Origin: an uncultured Granulosicoccus sp.
GTDB lineage: Bacteria; Pseudomonadota; Gammaproteobacteria; Granulosicoccales; Granulosicoccaceae
Length of the DNA: 58,824 nucleotides
Assembly (NCBI GenBank): GCA_937991945.1
Contig: CALKLO010000043.1
Span: forward strand, 1-58,824
Reading direction: 5' to 3'
Shown: positions 27,304 to 36,156 of the stretch, in pieces
How positions within the stretch are numbered: the stretch's first letter is position 1
Layout of the letters: each line of letters opens with the position of its first letter
Notes under the pieces: model-generated
Database searches by the model: none
Told to the model about the DNA's origin: nothing
What the model saw: only the letters and a program-made list of their open reading frames with translations
Program-made: the position numbers and the translations under genes

Positions 27304-28587
27304 CTAAAAACGCACATTAAAGCCTGTGGGAAAACCTGACGAACGGACCGCATCAAATGCGCCTGCTTGGTTCAGCACAAGCAACGCGCCAGCGGCCAAT
27401 ATAAGCCCAGCCATAACTGCCAACGTGATTTTAACCACGCTATAGGGTCTCTCCCCTTGCACCTTACCTGTTCTACCATTCACCACAAAGCGATAGGTTT
27501 TTCCACGAAATTGGAATGCCGCTGTCCATAATGGCAACAGTACATGCTTAAACGTGGTGTCGCTATGGCGTGTTTGCAAAGACGTGACTCGCTGCTGATC
27601 ACCTCCAATGGCTCGCTTCACATCGGTACGTATAACCGTATCCATCGTTTCCTGCGCAATGTTGAAACCCTCATCAAGATTCACTTGATAAACCTCACTG
27701 CTAAAACCTGCCAGGTAGTCTTCCGTATACGGCACTAGATTTTCAAGGTCCCAAGGCGCCAGCCAGTCAGTTATTTTTCGTGGCAATGTTCGAGTGGCGC
27801 CCACCAGTACATCGTCGAAATGACGGGAAGTTCTGCCACTAGCAGGGTACCAACGCACCTTAGGTACTCGACGAGTCCGCGTAACTCGTCGACCGTTTAT
27901 TGTGGTCGTGTAGCGTTGCCTGACATAGTAAACCTCACCACGCTGACCTCGGTAAGCTGTTGCCGTATCGCTATCGTAGGTCCAATAAGGAATGTACACA
28001 CCGTTAAGGCCTTCATCACTTCGCGCGTATTTTTTTAACGCATTGGGTGCAAACCACCGCTTGTTCAACCAATGCTTGTACGCATCGAGAGCCACCTCAG
28101 AGGTGATGGCAAACGGCAGCAACCCTTTAGGCTTAAGCGGTTTAGATTGACTGGTTTCGGTAACGACAGACGTTCCACAAAATGGGCAGTCACCCGAATG
28201 TATGTGCGCGTCCATCGCAAATTGCGCTGCGCAATTTGGGCAGGCAATAATATTATTTACAGGCTCTACATGAGCAGAATCTTGTAACTGCCTAAGTGCC
28301 GAATGAAAATCTAACTCGCGGATACGCTCAGTACTATGAGCGATTGCATTTAGATGCCCGCAATAAGGACACTCTAATGATCGCGAACCAATCGCATAGT
28401 TTAATGAGGCACCACACTGAGCACACGGGAATCGCTTTTCTGTTAACGCTCGCGTAGTGGCCTCACCAATTTTGGGTGCATCGGATGTTTTTTCGGCCCA
28501 GTCGTAGGGAGAAACAGGCTCCGCACTGTTAGCCTGACCAGCCACACGCTCTTGCAACTGTGCTTGCAAACGATCACGCAGGCCCAT
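27304..28587 (-). CDS. Zinc-ribbon membrane protein (YdjG-like)
   Basis: 427 aa from ATG 28587; a 16-codon upstream extension is unlikely. Two TFIIB-type zinc ribbons lie in the first third: Cys55/Cys58 with Cys73/Cys76, and Cys116/Cys119 with Cys134/Cys137. A Trp/Tyr/Arg-rich middle region follows (YIPYWTYDSDTATAYRGQRG) and one C-terminal transmembrane helix lies at about 395-417. Such proteins are often mislabelled as PriA-related, but no helicase motif is present. In Bacillus subtilis a related zinc-ribbon membrane protein (YdjG) works with the SPFH protein YdjI and PspA in membrane stress. Here the neighbours are an SPFH protein, TelA and XpaC. Confidence 0.78.
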   Translation of the reverse strand: MGLRDRLQAQLQERVAGQANSAEPVSPYDWAEKTSDAPKIGEATTRALTEKRFPCAQCGASLNYAIGSRSLECPYCGHLNAIAHSTERIRELDFHSALRQLQDSAHVEPVNNIIACPNCAAQFAMDAHIHSGDCPFCGTSVVTETSQSKPLKPKGLLPFAITSEVALDAYKHWLNKRWFAPNALKKYARSDEGLNGVYIPYWTYDSDTATAYRGQRGEVYYVRQRYTTTINGRRVTRTRRVPKVRWYPASGRTSRHFDDVLVGATRTLPRKITDWLAPWDLENLVPYTEDYLAGFSSEVYQVNLDEGFNIAQETMDTVIRTDVKRAIGGDQQRVTSLQTRHSDTTFKHVLLPLWTAAFQFRGKTYRFVVNGRTGKVQGERPYSVVKITLAVMAGLILAAGALLVLNQAGAFDAVRSSGFPTGFNVRF

Positions 28588-28663
28588 GGTTTTTCTCTGA
28601 TCCGAATTTTTTATGAGTACTCCCCTGCACCGCATAGAGTGCAGTGGGTCAGTATTCGATTAA

Positions 28664-29773
28664 CTATGAGGATGGAACAGGAGGAGGCGTTGGAGCCGCA
28701 TCGCCCCATATACCCTCTAAGGAAGACACGGCACTGGCTGCTAGCCACTCGCTCATGCCCGGGCTCCACACAAGCGTATCGAAGCTCAGAGTACCCATGG
28801 CCACTTGCTTTTCTAACAAATCGACAGAGTATGGGCCGCGTGCCTCACCGTCGACGACCACGTGATAGACGCGCAGTTCCATTCCAGGTAATGGCGGCGG
28901 CGTTGCCGACTGACCTGCGCTGCTCATCTGATTGCTCATCTGGTTAGCCATCGCTAAACCGATACCCATGCCTACGCCATCTGATGCACCGCCACTCGGA
29001 TTGCTCGCAGCAGCTTCCATGGAAGCACCCGTTTGATATTGTAGGTATCGATCAAGGTTACCGGTCATACCCATACTGGTACGTTTATCCAATGCTTCAG
29101 ATACCTTTGGCGGTAATGAAATATTCTCAACCAATATGCGCGTCAGCTCTAGGCCGTACTCACCAAACTCTGGTGCTATGCGAGTGGTTAAAAATTCACC
29201 CAACTGGTCATAGTTAGCGGCCATATCGAGCACCGGAATATTCGAGCTACCAATAATGGTGGCAAAACGCGACGTGATTAAATTACGCAATTGCGAACTG
29301 ATTTCATCGGTTGTGAAAACACCTTCAGTTCCCACAATTTCTCTGATGAACATTAAGGCATCGGTGATTCTTACACCGTAAGTGCCAAAGGCTCGAATCC
29401 TTAAGCCGCCAAACTCACTGTCTCGAAGCATTAAGGGGTGTTTGGTGCCCCACTTCAAATCAGTAAAACGTCGGGCATTACAAAAATAGACTTCCGCTTT
29501 AAACGGACTTTGAAAGCCATGATGCCAATTCTGCAGTGTTGTCAAAACAGGCAGATTTTTTGTTTCTAGCTCATAAGTGCCGGGGCCGAGCACATCTGCC
29601 ACCACACCTTCATTAACAAACACGGCAAACTGCGATTCACGTACGACAAGCGTCGCACCGTATTTGATCTCGTTGCCATAACGCTCGAATCGGGACACCA
29701 TGGTATTGCTGGAATCATCGGTCCATTCGATGACATCAACAAACTCACTGAAGAATCTGCTAAACAGACCCAT
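28664..29773 (-). CDS. SPFH-domain protein with C-terminal GYF-like domain (YdjI-like)
   Basis: 369 aa. Residues about 1-250 form the SPFH/stomatin-like domain of the YdjI group (COG4260), often labelled virion core protein; the YGATLVVRESQFAVF opening is typical. A low-complexity Gly/Met/Ser linker (about 255-300) follows. The C-terminal domain (about 305-360) has the GYF_2 pattern (YHVVVDGEARGPYSVDLLEKQ and LVWSPGMSEW), replacing the zinc ribbon usual in this group. There is no transmembrane helix, so membrane contact is probably peripheral. The gene starts one base after the telA stop, so the two are coupled. Confidence 0.82.
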   Translation of the reverse strand: MGLFSRFFSEFVDVIEWTDDSSNTMVSRFERYGNEIKYGATLVVRESQFAVFVNEGVVADVLGPGTYELETKNLPVLTTLQNWHHGFQSPFKAEVYFCNARRFTDLKWGTKHPLMLRDSEFGGLRIRAFGTYGVRITDALMFIREIVGTEGVFTTDEISSQLRNLITSRFATIIGSSNIPVLDMAANYDQLGEFLTTRIAPEFGEYGLELTRILVENISLPPKVSEALDKRTSMGMTGNLDRYLQYQTGASMEAAASNPSGGASDGVGMGIGLAMANQMSNQMSSAGQSATPPPLPGMELRVYHVVVDGEARGPYSVDLLEKQVAMGTLSFDTLVWSPGMSEWLAASAVSSLEGIWGDAAPTPPPVPSS

Positions 29774-29774
29774 T

Positions 29775-30944
29775 TTAAACTCCCGCCGTTGGCGCTGATT
29801 GAGTTCGTGCAGAAGCCGCTTTCAATGTTTCTTTCAATTCAGCTTCCATAGACTCTAATTGCTTCTCGGCCTCAGCACGACGACGCTTGCCCTCGTCTGC
29901 AATTTGTAGGCTCTCTTCAACCGTTGCAATGAGATTCTCGTTAGCACGCTTTACCGCATTAACATCAAAAACGCCACGTTCTAATTCTTCTCTGACGGTT
30001 CTGTTAGCGGTGCGTAGGTTCTCTGAGTTTTTCTCTAACAACTCATTGGTTAAATCACTTGCAGCCTTAACACTCTTTGCAGCTTCTGCGGAGCGAAAAA
30101 TCGTGACTGCTTGAGCTAACTGCTGTCGCCACAAGGGAACCGTATTGACCAAGGTGGAGTTGATTTTGTTGACCAAGCCTTTGTCGTTTTCTTGAATAAG
30201 ACGAATGCTCGGTAAGCCCTGCATAGCCACTTGACGAGTTAAGCGCAAATCGTGAATACGACGCTCTAAATCATCACGACCACTGCGTAAATCTCTTAGC
30301 TCTTGAGCGAGTAATACGTCATCCTGGTTGTCCGCCTTAATTTCAGCCGCAGGAATCATCGTGTCATCGATGGCTTTGAGCTTTTGCTCACCGGCAACGA
30401 TGTAGGCCTCTAAATTATGGAAGTAATCAAGATTGGCGCTGTATAACTTATCGAGTGATTTTATGTCTCGTAGCAATAGTGTCTTATGTTTTTCTAGATC
30501 GTCAGTGACGGTATCAACCTGGCGTCTCACACCCTCATACTGCTGAATAAATTTAGCAACCGGTGTCAAACCGCCAAACAGACGTCGCAGCAAACGCGAG
30601 AAGAATCCAGGACGGTTGTTAGGATCAAAGTTCTCCACTTCAAAACCGCGCAACACACCAACCATATCGTTTAGTGATCGACCAGCAGAGCCTAAGTCTT
30701 TATTGCGTACACCTTCGAGCATATTGTCAGAGATAGCCGTAAGCTCTTGCTGAGCTTTGCTACCAAAAAATATAACCGAGTTGCTGTCAGTCAGATCAAT
30801 CTCACTCATGAGTCGATCTATGAGTTGACGCTCCGATACATCAGCCTGCTCATAAGGCACGATGTCATGCTTTAGATCAGGCAGTAGTTCGGTGCCAGGC
30901 AACACGTCAATTTTATCGGCAACATCTGTCTTCGATTCGGTCAT
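29775..30944 (-). CDS. TelA family protein (toxic anion resistance)
   Basis: A 389-aa, highly helical cytoplasmic protein of the TelA/YaaN family, named for tellurite-resistance plasmids. The family landmark FFSRLLRRLFGGLTPVAKFI lies at about 113-132, followed by a long coiled-coil-rich region and a conserved LVNTVPLWRQQLAQAV segment. The final 60 residues are Lys/Glu-rich coiled coil. No membrane helix. TelA genes commonly sit next to xpaC, as here. Biochemical activity is not established; roles in resistance to tellurite and cell-wall antimicrobials have been reported in Firmicutes. Confidence 0.88.
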   Translation of the reverse strand: MTESKTDVADKIDVLPGTELLPDLKHDIVPYEQADVSERQLIDRLMSEIDLTDSNSVIFFGSKAQQELTAISDNMLEGVRNKDLGSAGRSLNDMVGVLRGFEVENFDPNNRPGFFSRLLRRLFGGLTPVAKFIQQYEGVRRQVDTVTDDLEKHKTLLLRDIKSLDKLYSANLDYFHNLEAYIVAGEQKLKAIDDTMIPAAEIKADNQDDVLLAQELRDLRSGRDDLERRIHDLRLTRQVAMQGLPSIRLIQENDKGLVNKINSTLVNTVPLWRQQLAQAVTIFRSAEAAKSVKAASDLTNELLEKNSENLRTANRTVREELERGVFDVNAVKRANENLIATVEESLQIADEGKRRRAEAEKQLESMEAELKETLKAASARTQSAPTAGV

Positions 30945-31010
30945 GGAAATTTCCCTTCGTATAAATTTACGTTAGACGTCGCGCACATTATTTATGCACA
31001 CTAAACCGTG

Positions 31011-31859
31011 TTAGGTAACGCCTTCTTTTTCTAATTGCATCTGCAGGACTTCGATATTGACGTCCAGATCAGATAGGTTGTTTTCTTTGAGCTTCGTCTG
31101 TTGCTCAGCAATGACGGTTTCAATGGTGGTTAACACACGACGAAAATTATCTTCAAGCGCATGCGCCTCGCCTTCGGTGTGTGTCCTTGCATAGCCTTCC
31201 GTGACTTGCTGCGCACCGTCTAGGTAGACCTTCAAGAATTTGCGCGCTCGGCGAGCATCTACCGGGTCACTTTCAATCGTATCTAGAATGCCTCGCGCAT
31301 CTTTAACAATGCGGCGTAGACGATCCTTAAATTCAATATTATTGATTTGTCGGCTAGATTGCTCAATGCGTTCTAGGCGGCCTTCGGCCTCATCTAACAA
31401 CTCTATGAGTTCTTCGGTGGTGATACCTACTGCCGCAATGTCAGGATCTTTTCTGGCAGGGTCAAAATCGTAATACAAGTAACACCCCAACAAGGTGGCA
31501 CCGGCATACAAAATACTCTCGAACAGAGAATGCCTATCGCCTAAGCCTAACCAAGCGACAACAAACACTCCACCGGTTACCAAACCTGCGCCAATCATGC
31601 GGTACTGCACCGTGCTCGCCCGTCGTCTCAAACGACGCTTGCGTGCTTCGTTGTCCAAACGAATGCCTTTACGAATTAACGTGGCTGCGGAGACGATTAA
31701 TACAAACCCTGCCGCACGTGCTAGCGCCTCAATGGGCTCCTTATCTAGCAAAGATGAAAATATTGCCGGCAATAAAGGCAAAGCGAGAAAATACAACAGC
31801 AAACCACGCCATAGCACTTTGGGCTTAGTGTCAGAATTTATGCGGGTTACAGCAGCCAT
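31011..31859 (-). CDS. XpaC-like membrane protein
   Basis: A 282-aa protein of the XpaC family, historically named for 5-bromo-4-chloroindolyl phosphate hydrolysis in Bacillus, although enzymatic function is doubtful. Two hydrophobic pairs in the first half (about 18-58 and 87-125) anchor it in the membrane. The second half is a charged helical domain (LIELLDEAEGRLERIEQSS onward) like that of TelA partners. It lies 66 bp upstream of telA, matching the conserved xpaC-telA pair. No catalytic motif is visible. Confidence 0.82.
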   Translation of the reverse strand: MAAVTRINSDTKPKVLWRGLLLYFLALPLLPAIFSSLLDKEPIEALARAAGFVLIVSAATLIRKGIRLDNEARKRRLRRRASTVQYRMIGAGLVTGGVFVVAWLGLGDRHSLFESILYAGATLLGCYLYYDFDPARKDPDIAAVGITTEELIELLDEAEGRLERIEQSSRQINNIEFKDRLRRIVKDARGILDTIESDPVDARRARKFLKVYLDGAQQVTEGYARTHTEGEAHALEDNFRRVLTTIETVIAEQQTKLKENNLSDLDVNIEVLQMQLEKEGVT

Positions 31860-31861
31860 AA

Positions 31862-31948
31862 TTAAGTAAACAGGGCCTGACAGGAAACCATACCCACCGT
31901 TGCCAGCAGAATGAAAAATCCGATTACACGTTGTATTGGTTTAGGCAT
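31862..31948 (-). CDS. Possible 28-aa membrane peptide upstream of xpaC
   Basis: An ATG at 31948 opens a 28-codon frame ending two bases before the xpaC ATG. It has a basic N-terminus (MPKPIQRV), then a hydrophobic stretch over about 9-20 (IGFFILLATVGM), then VSCQALFT. It fills the gap between tpm and xpaC. There is no good ribosome site, and the cysteine context (MVSC) is a poor lipobox. The position hints at a leader or structural micropeptide, but the frame could be fortuitous. Confidence 0.3.
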   Translation of the reverse strand: MPKPIQRVIGFFILLATVGMVSCQALFT

Positions 31949-31962
31949 AAGACAATTATCAA

Positions 31963-32631
31963 TTAGTTACGCTTTAGGAGATATACCCGCTCATCGAGTG
32001 TTTCAAGCCCTCGTTTCGCAAGATTTCCCAGACGTTCTGCACCACTGTAGTGCTCTAGCGTGCAGATATCAAAGGCATTGCCCAGTAGTTTGCGAACGTT
32101 TTCATCTGTTACTGAATGCGGGGGGCCATTCATTAGGCTTTGATCGTAAGTAATAGTCAGTAGAAGCCCCGCAGAGGTGGCTTTCATCAGATTTGCTAAG
32201 TGTGAGCAATAATCAGCACGAAGCGCATCCGGCAGCGCAATCATGGCCGCCCTGTCAAAATACGCACCGCACTTTGCCACGTGCTCAGGGGATAAGCTAA
32301 AAAAGTCGCCTGCCCAAATATCTAAACCCGCAGCTGCTTTAATACCTTCAAAGACAGTAAAACCTGATTGTTCTTTAATCGAGTATTCCAACTCGTTGTC
32401 ACAAAAAAACGCCTCAGCAGCCTTCGCACTGAGCTCAACCCCCATAACAGGGTGTCCTTGCTCGTGCAGCCACAGCATATCCGTTGATTTACCGCACAAA
32501 GGCACAAAAACCGGCACCGGACCCGATAGCTCAAGTTTTGGCCAATACTGTACCAAACGGCTGTTGACGTTCTTCTGATGAAAACCAATTCGGTCTTCAG
32601 ACCAGGCCTTCTGCCAATATGCAGCTTCCAT
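31963..32631 (-). CDS. tpm: Thiopurine S-methyltransferase family protein
   Basis: A 222-aa SAM-dependent methyltransferase. The start MEAAYWQKAWSEDRIGFHQ is diagnostic of bacterial Tpm, followed by the SAM-binding segment VPLCGKSTDMLWLHEQGH and later WAGDFF and YFDRAAMIALP. Bacterial members methylate thiopurines and also selenium and tellurium species; in Pseudomonas syringae the gene was found as a tellurite-resistance determinant. It lies just upstream of xpaC-telA on the same strand, a suggestive pairing. Length and motifs are complete, so it should be active. Confidence 0.93.
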   Translation of the reverse strand: MEAAYWQKAWSEDRIGFHQKNVNSRLVQYWPKLELSGPVPVFVPLCGKSTDMLWLHEQGHPVMGVELSAKAAEAFFCDNELEYSIKEQSGFTVFEGIKAAAGLDIWAGDFFSLSPEHVAKCGAYFDRAAMIALPDALRADYCSHLANLMKATSAGLLLTITYDQSLMNGPPHSVTDENVRKLLGNAFDICTLEHYSGAERLGNLAKRGLETLDERVYLLKRN

Positions 32632-32673
32632 AGTCGTACCCGTTATATCTAAACCACAAAAAAATCAGGGTTA

Positions 32674-35600
32674 TTACAAATCTACACTAACCGATGGCTC
32701 CCATTCTCGCCAGCCCTTGAGCATGGGAAAATACAAACCTACTCGAATAGGCCGCTTTTCTATTTTGGACATAATATCAGCATAGCGATTGAGCTGATCG
32801 GAATAACGAGCCTGCTCAGCATCCAGGAATTTGTCGAGCTGGCCGCCACGGTGATCTCCCGTTTTAAAATCGACAATCCAGCGCGTGCCGTGCTCATCAA
32901 CGAACGTGCGATCAATAACCACTTTCTGCACGCCTTGGCTTGCACTACTGTCGTCACGCGGAACACTCAAGGCCCACTCTGACCGAGCCTCCTCATGAGG
33001 TGACAATATCCAATTTCCACGCTCATCATCCAAAGTGTTCTGAACACCCTGTAATACTCTTTCTAGCGCTGAGGCTATCTTATGAGACTGCACACCTAAG
33101 TTACGCAGTTGACGCGTAGCGATGGAACTCGCCCTATCGATATCAAAGTCGATAGACGCACCTGCCGCCGAACACGCGAGACGTTGCAACTGCAAATGCA
33201 CCACAGTTCCAATGTCTCGGGCCTCCCTACCCGCCCATGAAAATTCCACACCCTCATCAGTAGACGTATCGGGTGTTGCTTGTCTCTCCCACGTATAGGT
33301 GGACAACACAGGAAACTCAGCACTAAGAGGCAAACGCTCAAACTGCGCAACTGGCTGTTCAAGCTCAGACTCATCACCCAACAGTGATAACTGTTGGTCA
33401 GCTCCTGTGAGCGGATCTTGTGTGTCACTGGTGCGAGCGGCCGCGCCAGCCATAGCCTCAGCAGCATTTTTGAAATCTAATTCCAGCAGTGGCCAGAGCG
33501 GCTTAAGCAATGAAGAATTAATAGGTGTTTTTAATTCACCACTGGCGGCAATCGAACTACGCGCAACTAAATGAAGATGATGCTTTGCTCGTGTACAGGC
33601 CACATAGAGGAGACGCAATTTTTCTTGCGCGTCACATCGCTCGCGGGCTTTTCTGACTAAGCGATTTATTTTGTCTTTGGCACCGTACTGCAAACCCGAT
33701 TGCTCAAACGGCGCTAACAACAATTGCGGCTTACCGTCTAGTGTGCTTTCAAACCAATTAAGCAGTTGCGTGCTATCGGCACGTGTTTGTCTATCCAGCG
33801 CTGGCAGTATGACGGTATCAAATTCCAAACCCTTAGCTTTGTGCAAGGTCATGATTTGAATCTGACAATTGGCATCATCAGAATTCTCAGCGTACAGCGA
33901 CTTCATGACGTCAGTTAAAACACTTTTTTGCCACAACCTACCTTCAGCTTCAAGACTCAATAACCGACGGATAGCACGCTCGGCTGCATTCGCATCGATA
34001 TCATCACGACAAACTGCAGGGCCGCCGAGTTGCAACCAAATGGATTCAACCCACGGCATAAGACCACTGCGTGGAACTTGCTTTAATGCAGGCTCCACAA
34101 TGGTTAAGAAACGCTTAACGCGCACCTGACCATCTTGGGACAATGCTGCAAACCTATCAGCGTCTTTGAGTAATTCAATGACTGAGCGCGACTTAGCTTC
34201 GTTCATTAAGGCGTGTAAATCGTGCAACACCAGCCCCACAAACGGTGCGCGTAGTAAAGACAACCAATGCAATCGGTCGTGCGGATACCGCAGCGCCAAA
34301 CACAACGAGAGTATGTCTCTTACAACGGGCCGCTCACCCACCAAATCCATATCAATAGACTGATACGCTAAGCCATGCTCCCTTAAAGCTGCGAATATAT
34401 CTTTTGCCTGACTGCGCGCCCTAACCAATATGGCTACACGATGATTAGCATCAGAGGCGATTGCATCGCGAGCTAATATCGCTACATGCGTCGCTTCCGC
34501 TTCTTTATCGGCATCGATTAACGGGTGCACGACAACCGAACCTGTTGTCGTTAAATGTGCAGCAGATTCAGAGTACGGCACCGCACCGCTGTCAGGATCA
34601 GCACGCTCAGGAAAGATAGATGAAAAACTATCGTTAACCCAATCGATGACAGTGGGCGCTGCACGAAAATTTACACTCAACGTCAGTGATTCAAGATTCA
34701 CAGGACCAATACCAAAATCACGCGCCTGAGCAAACAAGGCTACGTCGCCTTCACGAAACCGGTAGATAGATTGCATGGGATCACCCACTGCAAAAAAGGT
34801 ACGTCCGTCGCCTTGATCCCACCCTCTGACTAATTGGCTAAACAAACGAAATTGGGTTTGGGAGGTATCCTGAAACTCATCAACCAATACATGCTTTAGC
34901 GATAGGTCCATAGACAGCGCTAAATCGGTAGGCGCATCCTCTGGCCCTAACGCCCACTGTGCACGTTCGGCTAGCTCTGCGAAATCGACAACGCCGCGCT
35001 CACTAAATAGTAACTGCAACTCCAGCAGTAAGTCTGGCAACGCACTGAGAAGCTCCGACAACAGTTCCCACTGTTCATCTTGATAACGAGGGTATGGCAA
35101 ACTGCATACTTCAACCAGCGCCTCTACAAAATCGGGGGCCTCTCGCACGGTTTCGAGAATACCCATCATCTCTTCCTTGTGTTGCTCTAACAAGGCAGGT
35201 TCGATACCACGCTTCTTTGCATCAGACTTTGCTGGAAAGCCTTCCTTCTTAGTCAGCCTGTTACGCACTTCAGGCTTCTTGGTCAGCAACGCCGCGGCAA
35301 TACTGTCCCACAAGTGTAAGTCATCAATTGACGCACCCGGCAAAGCCTCAATATCGAGCCACGCTTGCTTTTCAAATTCTATAGCGTCTAAGTCTCCTTC
35401 TTGGTCTTCCAGAAGAAAACCACAGGCAATTCTCAACCGAGCAGGTAGCGTGTCATCTAAGCCGAATGGAATGTACGAACATAAATTTTGCAGCCTGGAC
35501 TCGACAAGCTCTGCCAACATACCTTCCAAAATGTGTCGAAGCTGTTCGTGCTGATCGGAGGCGTAAACATGACGCTTCCATTGATCGCGATTTGCCAACA

Positions 35601-36156
35601 AGTTAGCCAACAACTGTTGAGCTAACTCAAGCTTATTGCCTAACTGCAACAACACTCGTTCAATCAACGGAATATTAGCGTCGATAAATCGCGTTGCCAC
35701 CTCTCGGTACAAACTACCTGCATCCTCTACAACACCTGTCGGTGCACCCAGTGCTGAGGTTACCGGCAAACGATGAGCAAGCTGAGTCGCTAACGCATCA
35801 ATGGTGCGAAGGTTAAGTCTCTGTGGGTTTCTAATTATCTGCCAGTCGCGTTCTTTGTCTTTATTTAATACCGCGGTAGCTAGTGCATGACCTTCAGCTT
35901 CGTAATCATTAGCAGGCTGCGCACCTGAAGCCACACGCTCTAAGGTTTCAACCACGCGCTGACGCATTTCGCTAGCAGCCTTACGCGTAAAGGTAATAGC
36001 CAGTATTTCTTCAGGCTCATCGACTGTTGCCAGAAGCGTTAATACACGACGCGTTAATAGCTCGGTTTTACCAGAGCCTGCAGGCGCTTGAACAATAAAC
36101 GATGTCTGCGCATCTAGCGCTCGCTCTCGTACTGCTGCATCAATAGGTGCGCTCAT
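32674..36156 (-). CDS. addA: AddA-type helicase-nuclease (double-strand break repair)
   Basis: 1160 aa. An SF1A (UvrD-like) helicase with a C-terminal RecB-family nuclease, which resects double-strand breaks for RecA loading. Walker A is APAGSGKT (Lys30). Further helicase motifs are VDEFQDTSQTQ, GDPMQSIYRFREGD, VNFRAA, IMTLHKAKGLEFD and LLYVACTRAKHHL. The nuclease motifs near residue 1085-1105 (IDRTFVDEHG and IVDFKTGD) retain the catalytic Asp and Asp-x-Lys, followed by a QLNRYAD helix. The ATG overlaps the addB stop by 4 bases. No recBCD gene is present in the window. Confidence 0.92.
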   Translation of the reverse strand: MSAPIDAAVRERALDAQTSFIVQAPAGSGKTELLTRRVLTLLATVDEPEEILAITFTRKAASEMRQRVVETLERVASGAQPANDYEAEGHALATAVLNKDKERDWQIIRNPQRLNLRTIDALATQLAHRLPVTSALGAPTGVVEDAGSLYREVATRFIDANIPLIERVLLQLGNKLELAQQLLANLLANRDQWKRHVYASDQHEQLRHILEGMLAELVESRLQNLCSYIPFGLDDTLPARLRIACGFLLEDQEGDLDAIEFEKQAWLDIEALPGASIDDLHLWDSIAAALLTKKPEVRNRLTKKEGFPAKSDAKKRGIEPALLEQHKEEMMGILETVREAPDFVEALVEVCSLPYPRYQDEQWELLSELLSALPDLLLELQLLFSERGVVDFAELAERAQWALGPEDAPTDLALSMDLSLKHVLVDEFQDTSQTQFRLFSQLVRGWDQGDGRTFFAVGDPMQSIYRFREGDVALFAQARDFGIGPVNLESLTLSVNFRAAPTVIDWVNDSFSSIFPERADPDSGAVPYSESAAHLTTTGSVVVHPLIDADKEAEATHVAILARDAIASDANHRVAILVRARSQAKDIFAALREHGLAYQSIDMDLVGERPVVRDILSLCLALRYPHDRLHWLSLLRAPFVGLVLHDLHALMNEAKSRSVIELLKDADRFAALSQDGQVRVKRFLTIVEPALKQVPRSGLMPWVESIWLQLGGPAVCRDDIDANAAERAIRRLLSLEAEGRLWQKSVLTDVMKSLYAENSDDANCQIQIMTLHKAKGLEFDTVILPALDRQTRADSTQLLNWFESTLDGKPQLLLAPFEQSGLQYGAKDKINRLVRKARERCDAQEKLRLLYVACTRAKHHLHLVARSSIAASGELKTPINSSLLKPLWPLLELDFKNAAEAMAGAAARTSDTQDPLTGADQQLSLLGDESELEQPVAQFERLPLSAEFPVLSTYTWERQATPDTSTDEGVEFSWAGREARDIGTVVHLQLQRLACSAAGASIDFDIDRASSIATRQLRNLGVQSHKIASALERVLQGVQNTLDDERGNWILSPHEEARSEWALSVPRDDSSASQGVQKVVIDRTFVDEHGTRWIVDFKTGDHRGGQLDKFLDAEQARYSDQLNRYADIMSKIEKRPIRVGLYFPMLKGWREWEPSVSVDL

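Noticed and set aside
27304-28587. Helicase or PriA-related function for the zinc-ribbon gene
   Set aside because: Only cysteine ribbons resemble such proteins. No Walker or helicase motif is present, and it ends in a transmembrane helix.
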